Source: JAAFKA01 sp044348925 (GTDB lineage: Bacteria > Bacteroidota > Bacteroidia > Cytophagales > Thermoflexibacteraceae). From it: a stretch of DNA of 6,717 bases. Below the pieces are notes generated by a model that did not search any database, had not been told where the DNA came from, and saw only the letters and a program-made list of their open reading frames with translations. Location: positions 1-6,717 of the forward strand of contig JBIKRY010000264.1 in the NCBI GenBank assembly GCA_044348925.1. Direction: 5' to 3'. Within the stretch, counting starts at the first letter, position 1; every line of letters begins with the position of its first letter. The position numbers and the translations under genes were made by a program. Positions 1-5,691 of the stretch are shown here, in pieces.

Positions 1-735
1 TTGGATTTGGCTTTTAATAATTTGAAAGATGCCGAAATATCGACAGAAACTTTTAATTTCTATACTTCTGTGGCTGCTATGGCTTCTTCACGTATTGAAG
101 GCGAGGCAATGGAAATTGACAGTTATGTAAAACATAAGTTATTGAAAACAAGTTATTTGAAAGATTTGATAGAAAAACCGAATGATTTATATGATACCTA
201 TATATATGCACAAAAAAACAAGCTAACAAAACGCAATTTTTTAAAAGCACATAAATTATTAGCTGCACATTTGTTGCCAAAAACGAAACAGGGAATTTGT
301 AGAACAGGAAATATGGTGGTGATGGAACATAAAACTTTTCGCATACAATATGAGGCTGCACCTGCTACCGAAGTTGTAGCTTTGTTTGATTTGCTTTGGA
401 AAGATATTGAGGTATTGAAAAAACGGAATTTGAGTTATGCAGAAGTTTTTTATTTTGCCTCGTTTATTCATTTGGTTTTTGTGAATATTCACCCTTTTGA
501 AGATGGAAATGGTAGGGCAGGTAGATTATTAGAAAAATGGTTTATTGCCGAAAAATTAGGTGCAAAGGCTTGGTTTATTGAAAGTGAACTAAATTATTAC
601 CAAAAAGTAAATGACTATTACAAAAACCTTAACAAATTAGGTGTATTTTATGAACAGTTGGATTATGGAAAAGCATTAGATTTTTTGTTGATGTTGGGGA
701 AAAAATTAATAAATACGCAAAAAAGCGAAGAATAA
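1..735 (+). CDS. Fic-domain protein (class II, putative AMP-transferase), probably 5'-partial
   Basis: The protein carries the complete Fic active-site motif HPFEDGNGRAGR at residues 164-175 (numbered from position 1), with the catalytic His164 and the phosphate- and metal-binding FEDGNGR loop intact. An inhibitory motif of the (S/T)xxxE(G/N) type is visible at Ser29 to Gly34 (SSRIEG). It lies N-terminal to the Fic core, which defines class II Fic proteins, where Glu33 normally blocks productive ATP binding. Fic enzymes usually transfer AMP from ATP to a Tyr, Ser or Thr hydroxyl of a target protein; the target here is unknown. The segment around residues 100-122 (RTGNMVV, then YEAAP) fits the target-docking flap. 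No signal peptide or membrane segment is seen, so it is probably cytoplasmic. The open frame begins with TTG at the very first base, and family members usually have more residues before this point, so I infer truncation by the window edge. The stop is TAA at 733-735, and an HEPN gene follows after 80 bases. Confidence 0.92.
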   Translation: MDLAFNNLKDAEISTETFNFYTSVAAMASSRIEGEAMEIDSYVKHKLLKTSYLKDLIEKPNDLYDTYIYAQKNKLTKRNFLKAHKLLAAHLLPKTKQGICRTGNMVVMEHKTFRIQYEAAPATEVVALFDLLWKDIEVLKKRNLSYAEVFYFASFIHLVFVNIHPFEDGNGRAGRLLEKWFIAEKLGAKAWFIESELNYYQKVNDYYKNLNKLGVFYEQLDYGKALDFLLMLGKKLINTQKSEE

Positions 736-778
736 CTCGCCATAAGCCATTTCCAAGCATCTGTTATTATTTCTGTGG

Positions 779-814
779 AATTTTGTAAGGTACTTTTAAA
801 ACCCTTATAAAATT
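779..814. repeat. Imperfect palindrome directly before the HEPN start codon
   Basis: AATTTTGTAAGG (779-790) is complementary to CCTTATAAAATT (803-814) over 12 positions with one G-U wobble. Inside them, TTTT (794-797) can pair with AAAA (798-801), leaving a small 3/1 internal loop. The right arm ends one base before the ATG at 816, so the fold would cover the place where a ribosome loads. It may be a degenerate member of the same palindrome class as the one at 1225-1259, with which it shares CCTTATAA. Whether it regulates translation is not shown. Confidence 0.55.
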
Positions 815-815
815 T

Positions 816-1208
816 ATGACACGTAAAGAAAAAGTTAATGAATGGCTGCAATTTGCAGAAGAAGATTTAGCTATTGCTAAAACTCTTTTACAAGACAAAA
901 GAAAAAGTGCAAACATTGTCTATCATTTACATCAATGTATAGAGAAAAGTTTAAAAGCCTATTTAATAGCTAATTATCAACAAGTTGGTAAAATTCATCC
1001 GTTAATTCAACTATTAGAATTATGTTTAAAAGTAGATAGTGGTTTTAATTCTCTTATTAATCTTGTAGCAGATTTTAGTAATGGAAATGATTGTAGGTAT
1101 CCAAATAGTGATGCTATTTGTTCTGCTGATGTAAAAACAATAACGGAATTGGTACAATTAACAGAAGTTGTAAACAATTATATTCTATCTAAAATAGAAA
1201 TTAAATAA
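816..1208 (+). CDS. HEPN-domain protein, COG2250 type
   Basis: This 130-residue, all-helical protein matches the classic HEPN layout. Helix 1 has the pattern WLQFAEEDLAIAKTLL (residues 10-25). Helix 2 carries HQCIEKSLKAYL (39-50), equivalent to the usual 'QAAEKALKALL'. KIHPLIQLLELC (59-70) replaces the usual 'KTHDL..L'. A conserved RYP triplet sits at residues 94-96. HEPN proteins are often RNases or nucleotide-binding partners in toxin-antitoxin and defence modules. This member lacks the catalytic RxxxxH motif of HepT and Cas13-type RNases, so RNase activity is doubtful. Its subfamily is normally encoded beside a minimal nucleotidyltransferase (MNT), but none is visible here; the upstream neighbour is a Fic gene 80 bases away. 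The ATG at 816 is chosen because the domain begins within a few residues of it. No Shine-Dalgarno is seen, and an imperfect palindrome abuts the start. The stop is TAA at 1206-1208. Confidence 0.87.
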   Translation: MTRKEKVNEWLQFAEEDLAIAKTLLQDKRKSANIVYHLHQCIEKSLKAYLIANYQQVGKIHPLIQLLELCLKVDSGFNSLINLVADFSNGNDCRYPNSDAICSADVKTITELVQLTEVVNNYILSKIEIK

Positions 1209-1224
1209 AAAAGAATGTAATAAA

Positions 1225-1259
1225 AAACCTTATAAGGTCTTAAAGACCTTATAAGGTTT
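1225..1259. repeat. Perfect 17-bp inverted repeat between HEPN gene and sucA
   Basis: AAACCTTATAAGGTCTT (1225-1241) is the exact reverse complement of AAGACCTTATAAGGTTT (1243-1259), with a single base between the arms. Each arm also contains the smaller palindrome CCTTATAAGG. The + strand lacks a proper T-run after it. On the - strand the hairpin is followed by about six T (complement of 1222-1227), so it is not a convincing terminator for the HEPN gene. It could slow or end transcription in either direction, or be a copy of a dispersed palindromic repeat. It shares AAGGTCTT and AAGACCTT with the palindromes at 4134-4255. Confidence 0.8.
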
Positions 1260-1296
1260 AGCAAAAAAATAACAAAACCCTAAAACATATACCATA

Positions 1297-4071
1297 ATGG
1301 ACAAATTCAGTTACATTGCCAATGCCGATACCGTTGTAATAGACGAAATGTATCAAGCATACAAAGCAAATCCTACGGCAGTAGATAGCACTTGGCAACA
1401 ATTTTTTCACGGTTTTGAGTTTTCTCTTGCTTACGGAGAACACGCAAACGGAAGTACAAGTCTTGCAAACGGTGCAGCCAATAGCAATGGTGCAGCCAAC
1501 AAAACTGCGGTAATTCCAACAGATGCCAATGTAGAAAAAGAGTTAAAAGTGTATCAACTTATTCGTGCTTACCGTTCTCGTGGACATTTGCGGGCAAAAA
1601 CAAATCCTGTACGTCCTCGCAAAGACCGCAAACCACGCCTCGAATTGCAAGATTTTGGCTTGACAGATGCAGATTTAGATGCTACTTTTTACGCTGGAAA
1701 TCATTTGGGCGTAGGTACTGCAAGTTTGCGAAAAATTGTAGAAACTTTACAACGAATTTATGAAGGGGCAATAGGTTTTGAATATCAATACATTCGTGAA
1801 CCCGAAGTGCAGGACTGGATGCGAAATAAAGTAGAAAACGAATATGTAAATTATGTGCCATCAAAAGATGAGAAAAAACGTATTCTTTACAAATTAAATG
1901 AGGCTGTTGTTTTCGAAAACTTTTTGCATACAAAATATGTAGGACAAAAAAGGTTTTCTTTGGAAGGTGGCGAATCGACAATTCCTGCACTTGATGCCAT
2001 TATTCAACACGGTGCTGCTTTGGGTGCAAAAGAATTTGTGATTGGTATGGCACACAGAGGTCGTCTGAATGTGTTGGCAAACGTAATGGGCAAAACTTAC
2101 GAACATATTTTCAACGAATTTGAGGGAAATGTATTGCCTGATACCACAATGGGAGATGGTGATGTGAAATATCATATGGGCTATTCGTCTGAAATTCCGA
2201 CTGCAAATGGCTCGGCTTTCTTGCGTTTGTTACCAAATCCTTCGCACTTAGAAGCTGTAAATCCTGTGGTTATTGGTTACACAAGAGCAAAAATTGATGC
2301 TTTGTATGGCAATAATTTTCAGTCAATGATACCAATTCTCATTCACGGAGATGCTGCGGTGGCAGGACAAGGCATTGTTTATGAAACTACGCAAATGTCG
2401 GGTTTGGCAGGTTATAGAGTTGGTGGAACTATCCATTTTGTGATTAATAACCAAGTTGGTTTTACAACGGATTTTGAAGATGCTCGGACTGCAATTTATT
2501 GTACTGATGTTGCCAAAATGGTAGATGCACCTGTGTTGCACGTAAACGGAGATGACCCAGAAGCTGTGGTTTTTGCAGTGAAATTGGCAGTAGAATATCG
2601 CCAAAAATTTGAAAAAGATGTCTTTATTGATATGGTTTGCTACCGTAGGCACGGACATAATGAAAGTGATGAGCCGAAATTTACACAACCAACACTTTAC
2701 AATATCATTGCAAAACACGCAAATCCAAGAGAAGTTTATAACAAAAAACTCATAGAAAGAGGCGATGTAGATGCACATTTGGCGGAGTCGATGGACAAAG
2801 AATTTAGGGATATGTTGCAAGACCGTTTGACGATGGTAAAACAAACGCCATTGCCTTATACCAAACAAAAACTCGAACAAGAATGGAAAGAACTCCGCCG
2901 TTCTACGCCTTCGGACTTTGAAAAATCTCCTGCAACCTATATTTTGCAAGATGTTGTCGATAAAGTTGGTGCTGCTTTGACCACTGTTCCAGAAAGTTTT
3001 AGACCTTTGAAACAAATTGAAAAATTGTTGAAAGACCGTAAAAAAGGTATTTTTGAGGACAAAGAATTGAATTGGGCAACTGCGGAATTATTGGCATACG
3101 GTTCGATGTTATTGGATAACAAAATTGTGAGAATTTCGGGACAAGATGTGCAACGTGGTACTTTTTCGCACCGCCACGCAGTTTTGAGAGATAGCATTAC
3201 AAGTGAGCCACATAATAGTTTAAATTTTATTAGCGACAAACAAAAATTCTTGGCAATTCATAATTCTTTATTATCTGAATTTGCGGTTTTGGGCTTTGAA
3301 TTTGGTTATACTTTGGCAAATCCTAATAGTTTGGTGGTTTGGGAAGCACAATTTGGAGATTTTGCTAACGGTTCTCAAACTATGATAGACCAATTTATTT
3401 CGAGTTGCGAAAGCAAATGGAATAGAATGAGTGGTTTGGTAATGTTGTTGCCACATGGTTATGAAGGTCAAGGACCCGAACATAGTAACGCAAGACCAGA
3501 AAGATTTTTGCAATTATGTGCAGAATATAATATGGTGGTTGCTAATATTACGCAACCTGCAAACTTTTTCCACTTTATGCGTAGGCAAATGGCTTGGGAA
3601 TTTAGAAAACCTGCTATTGTGATGTCGCCAAAATCATTGTTACGCCACCCAAAATGTGTTTCGCCATTAGGTGAAATTATGGAAGGTGGTTTCAAAGAGG
3701 TGCTTGGTGATAATTTTGCAGAAGCAAGTCAAGTGAAAAAAGTGATTTTGTGTTCTGGAAAAGTCTATTATGATTTGGCAGAACGTCAAGCTACTGAAAA
3801 TCGTAAAGATGTGGCAATTATTCGTTTAGAACAGTTGCACCCTTTTCCAACGGCACAACTTAATGCGGAATTGCAAAAATATAGCAATTACAAATTGCTT
3901 TGGACACAAGAAGAACCTGAAAATATGGGTTATTGGGGTTATATTTTGCGATATTTGCGTAATACAAATATTGATGTGGTGGCTCGTAAACCATCTGCTT
4001 CACCTGCAACAGGCTACGCAAAAGTTCATGCAATAGAACAAGAGGCTATTGTGAAAAAGAGTTTTGAGTAG
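1297..4071 (+). CDS. sucA: 2-oxoglutarate dehydrogenase E1 component (thiamine diphosphate-dependent)
   Basis: SucA decarboxylates 2-oxoglutarate and transfers the succinyl group to the lipoyl arm of E2 (SucB), in the TCA-cycle complex that makes succinyl-CoA in the cytoplasm. The 924 residues match the family's usual length of about 900-950. The N-terminal E2-contact helix is at about 4-43 (DEMYQAYKANPTAVDSTWQQFF). The E1 core has MAHRGRLNVL (251-260), KYHMGYSSE (from 291) and LLPNPSHLEAVNP (from 311). The thiamine diphosphate motif runs from GDAAVAGQG (351-359) to NNQVGFTT (from 384), with Asp352 and Asn385 as likely Mg-diphosphate ligands. The transketolase-like pyrimidine domain has GQDVQRGTFSHRHA (615-628), and a C-terminal domain follows from about 785. 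The linker at 48-70 is rich in Asn, Gly and Ala and holds a duplicated NGAAN unit. The ATG at 1297 places the E2-contact helix at the N-terminus; the leader is A-rich without a Shine-Dalgarno. No sucB follows, so E2 must be encoded elsewhere. Leucine codons favour TTG, unlike the TTA-rich genes downstream. Confidence 0.98.
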   Translation: MDKFSYIANADTVVIDEMYQAYKANPTAVDSTWQQFFHGFEFSLAYGEHANGSTSLANGAANSNGAANKTAVIPTDANVEKELKVYQLIRAYRSRGHLRAKTNPVRPRKDRKPRLELQDFGLTDADLDATFYAGNHLGVGTASLRKIVETLQRIYEGAIGFEYQYIREPEVQDWMRNKVENEYVNYVPSKDEKKRILYKLNEAVVFENFLHTKYVGQKRFSLEGGESTIPALDAIIQHGAALGAKEFVIGMAHRGRLNVLANVMGKTYEHIFNEFEGNVLPDTTMGDGDVKYHMGYSSEIPTANGSAFLRLLPNPSHLEAVNPVVIGYTRAKIDALYGNNFQSMIPILIHGDAAVAGQGIVYETTQMSGLAGYRVGGTIHFVINNQVGFTTDFEDARTAIYCTDVAKMVDAPVLHVNGDDPEAVVFAVKLAVEYRQKFEKDVFIDMVCYRRHGHNESDEPKFTQPTLYNIIAKHANPREVYNKKLIERGDVDAHLAESMDKEFRDMLQDRLTMVKQTPLPYTKQKLEQEWKELRRSTPSDFEKSPATYILQDVVDKVGAALTTVPESFRPLKQIEKLLKDRKKGIFEDKELNWATAELLAYGSMLLDNKIVRISGQDVQRGTFSHRHAVLRDSITSEPHNSLNFISDKQKFLAIHNSLLSEFAVLGFEFGYTLANPNSLVVWEAQFGDFANGSQTMIDQFISSCESKWNRMSGLVMLLPHGYEGQGPEHSNARPERFLQLCAEYNMVVANITQPANFFHFMRRQMAWEFRKPAIVMSPKSLLRHPKCVSPLGEIMEGGFKEVLGDNFAEASQVKKVILCSGKVYYDLAERQATENRKDVAIIRLEQLHPFPTAQLNAELQKYSNYKLLWTQEEPENMGYWGYILRYLRNTNIDVVARKPSASPATGYAKVHAIEQEAIVKKSFE
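1468..1503 (+). repeat. Short in-frame duplication in the sucA linker
   Basis: The 11-base word GGTGCAGCCAA occurs at 1471-1481 and again at 1489-1499, exactly 18 bases apart. In frame this gives two adjacent six-residue units, NGAANS and NGAANK (SucA residues 58-69). They lie between the N-terminal E2-contact helix and the catalytic core, a place expected to tolerate length changes. It looks like a slippage or short tandem duplication that lengthened a flexible linker. Confidence 0.8.
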
Positions 4072-4078
4072 GTAATTT

Positions 4079-4119
4079 ACTTAGACTTTGTAAGTTTTTA
4101 AAACTTGCAAAGTCTAAGT
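4079..4119 (+). terminator. Long hairpin after sucA, likely terminator
   Basis: ACTTAGACTTTGTAAGTTTT (4079-4098) pairs with the segment at 4100-4119 over 20 positions with one G-U wobble. The inner TTTT/AAAA would open into a small loop. It begins 8 bases after the sucA stop and is followed by TGTTTT, a modest T-tract. Position and shape fit factor-independent termination of sucA, although the stem is AT-rich. It could also be a dispersed palindromic repeat used as a terminator, since similar long symmetrical hairpins flank the other genes of this window. Confidence 0.65.
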
Positions 4120-4125
4120 TGTTTT

Positions 4126-4133
4126 AAATTTTC
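4126..4133 (+). repeat. Left 8-bp target-site duplication (AAATTTTC)
   Basis: AAATTTTC lies immediately outside the left terminal inverted repeat of the 4134-4255 element and is repeated exactly at 4256-4263, immediately outside the right one. The match stops at the element's edges on both sides, as expected of a target duplication made at insertion. The word is AT-rich, so chance cannot be fully excluded, but the exact abutment on both sides argues against it. Confidence 0.8.
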
Positions 4134-4255
4134 GTAACTGTTTAGGTACGTTGGCAATGGTCGAAGACCTTGACAATCGTAGTGCCATTTTTATACGATT
4201 GTCAAGGTCTTCGACCATTTCCAACGTATAAAAATGGCAGTGCCTAAACAGTTAC
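4134..4255. mobile_element. 122-bp MITE-like insertion, IS66-like ends
   Basis: This non-coding element has perfect 13-bp terminal inverted repeats, GTAACTGTTTAGG at 4134-4146 and its reverse complement at 4243-4255, flanked by an 8-bp direct repeat. Terminal repeats beginning GTAA and 8-bp target duplications are typical of the IS66 family, so I infer a miniature derivative mobilised by an IS66-type transposase encoded elsewhere. Inside, a 34-bp palindrome with one mismatch (4147-4180 with 4195-4228) surrounds a 14-base loop. Part of that loop, TGCCATTTTTATACG (4183-4197), is also exactly complementary to 4225-4239. The two halves are 61 bases each and contain the same three blocks in different order (A-B-C against A-C-B when the right half is inverted). 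No open reading frame of note is present. It sits just upstream of the -7 box of the ATPase gene and is absent from that gene's predicted transcript. Confidence 0.8.
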
Positions 4256-4263
4256 AAATTTTC
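4256..4263 (+). repeat. Right 8-bp target-site duplication (AAATTTTC)
   Basis: This is the exact second copy of the word at 4126-4133, directly after the right terminal inverted repeat. It ends two bases before the -7 promoter box, so the insertion occurred at the upstream edge of this promoter. Confidence 0.8.
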
Positions 4264-4264
4264 T

Positions 4265-4272
4265 TATCTTTG
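4265..4272 (+). promoter_or_regulatory. Bacteroidota-type -7 box for the ATPase/RloB-like operon
   Basis: TATCTTTG matches the Bacteroidota -7 consensus TAnnTTTG exactly. It lies 18 bases before the ATG at 4291, which predicts a short A-rich leader of roughly 12-15 bases. No TTTG-like -33 element is seen at the expected distance; that stretch now lies within the right end of the inserted element. The promoter would drive both the ATPase and the RloB-like gene. Confidence 0.65.
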
Positions 4273-4290
4273 TAAAAAAATATTTACGCT

Positions 4291-5679
4291 ATGCTTATTT
4301 CTTTTAAAGTTTCGAACAGTCGGTCTATTGGAAAAGAACTTGAATTTTCTGCTATTGCAACAGATGATACAATTTTGCCCGAAAATACGATTGAGTTACC
4401 TAAATATGGTATTAGAATATTAAAAACTATGGCATTATTTGGGGCAAATGCAAGTGGGAAAACAAATATTTTACAAGCCTTTGCAGATGCAAGAAACATT
4501 ATTTGTACTTCTAATTTGAATAGAAAAAGAATTTCTTTTCCATTTAACCGTAACGATAGCGAAAATAATAGTAAAGCTATTGCCTATTCATTTACCTTTT
4601 TGATAGGCGAAACAGTGTATAATTATTCTTTTAAACATAATCAAGAACGGATTTTAGAAGAATTATTAACCGAAAATATTGATGCAGTAAAAGAACAAAT
4701 TATTTATAGCCGTAAATTTGATATTGAAACTAAAAAATATGAATGGTTGCCAAAAGAATATTTTGAAAGTAAGAACTTTGACCATTTCATTTATGATACT
4801 GATAATCAAGACAGAATAGAAAAATTATTATTCCTAACATTATCTCATAGTCCATTTCTAAAAAAAGATATTTTATTGGAAGAAATTTTTAATTGGTTTG
4901 AAAAGCAATTAAAGCCTACTTTAAGCCTAAGTGGGGCTGGTAAATTTTCAGGAATTAGCCCTATAATATCTAGCAATACCTCCGTTTCTAGTTTTGTGGC
5001 ACAAGTTTCTGCGGACAATAATTTTAATTTTTTAATAAACTTTATTCAAAAATCAGAAGGCAATAAAAAATTAATCCTTAATTTTCTAAAAAAGGTAGAT
5101 ATAAATATTGATGACATACAAATTGTAGAGTTAATAGGAGATAATACAACCATGAGTCAGGCTTACAATTATGTAAATCCTGATAAAGAAAATGATGAAC
5201 AAGATGAAAAAGGAATAAGAGTTTCACTAAAAACATATCATAAAGTCATCAATGAAAAGAGTGAAATAATTTTAAAAGAATTTGATTTGCGTAAAGAAGA
5301 ATCAAGTGGCACAAAAATATTTTTAGCTTGGTTAGGTTTTTGGCTTTATTCATTCCAAAAAGAACAAAAGCCAAGTATATTTACAGTTGATGAATTAGGT
5401 ACAAGTTTGCACCCTAAACTCACTATGTACTTAATGAAACTATTTGCCAATAAAGAAACCAATCCTTACAATTCTCAATTAATTTTTACGACTCACGAAG
5501 TAAAATTAATGGATAAAACAGTGATGCGACCAGACCAACTTTATTTGGTAAACAAAGACAATGAAGGAAATTCTAATATTAAGAGAGTTTCTAAATTTAA
5601 AGGTCTTGATAAATACAGTCGTCTTGATACATTATATATGGAAGGAGCAATGCGTGGTATTCCTCTTATCAATTTGTAA
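4291..5679 (+). CDS. AAA15-family (COG1106) ABC-type ATPase, RloA/AbiLi-like
   Basis: This 462-residue protein has all the landmarks of the ABC-like ATPases found in anti-phage modules. The N-terminus MLISFKVSNSRSIG resembles the family's usual 'fRSf' start and supports the ATG at 4291. Walker A is GANASGKTN (residues 51-59, Lys57). A signature-like SSGT is at 338-341. Walker B with the catalytic glutamate is FTVDELGTSLHP (364-375, Asp367 and Glu368). A switch histidine lies in FTTHE (His402). The ending YMEGAMRGIPLI matches the 'GRYGAIP' C-terminus of COG1106. The middle (about 100-320) is a variable lysine- and glutamate-rich insertion, probably coiled coil. In known relatives such as RloA, AbiLi and PARIS AriA, the ATPase forms a complex that senses infection and controls a partner effector; that role here is inferred from the neighbour. 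The RloB-like gene starts 12 bases after the TAA stop, so the two are co-transcribed. Leucine is mostly TTA and the gene is more AT-rich than sucA, consistent with acquired DNA. Confidence 0.92.
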   Translation: MLISFKVSNSRSIGKELEFSAIATDDTILPENTIELPKYGIRILKTMALFGANASGKTNILQAFADARNIICTSNLNRKRISFPFNRNDSENNSKAIAYSFTFLIGETVYNYSFKHNQERILEELLTENIDAVKEQIIYSRKFDIETKKYEWLPKEYFESKNFDHFIYDTDNQDRIEKLLFLTLSHSPFLKKDILLEEIFNWFEKQLKPTLSLSGAGKFSGISPIISSNTSVSSFVAQVSADNNFNFLINFIQKSEGNKKLILNFLKKVDINIDDIQIVELIGDNTTMSQAYNYVNPDKENDEQDEKGIRVSLKTYHKVINEKSEIILKEFDLRKEESSGTKIFLAWLGFWLYSFQKEQKPSIFTVDELGTSLHPKLTMYLMKLFANKETNPYNSQLIFTTHEVKLMDKTVMRPDQLYLVNKDNEGNSNIKRVSKFKGLDKYSRLDTLYMEGAMRGIPLINL

Positions 5680-5691
5680 AATTACTTTGCT

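Noticed and set aside
663..851. Minus-strand open frame of 62 codons across the Fic-HEPN gap, with a protein-like stretch containing two tryptophans.
   Set aside because: It overlaps both real genes, has no recognisable family, and its protein-like look is short; I see no start context or motif to support it.
1209..1296. A standard promoter for sucA in the gap before it.
   Set aside because: No TAnnTTTG box is visible in the gap; the promoter may be divergent or lie further upstream, so none is annotated.
2323..3015. Minus-strand open frame of 230 codons inside sucA.
   Set aside because: It is antisense to a highly conserved part of sucA, rich in Cys, Phe and Ile as shadow frames are, and has no recognisable motif.
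5684..5691. ACTTTGCT just before the RloB-like start, similar to a -7 promoter box.
   Set aside because: It lacks the TA at the correct spacing and is too close to the ATG for a normal leader; co-transcription from the ATPase promoter is simpler.
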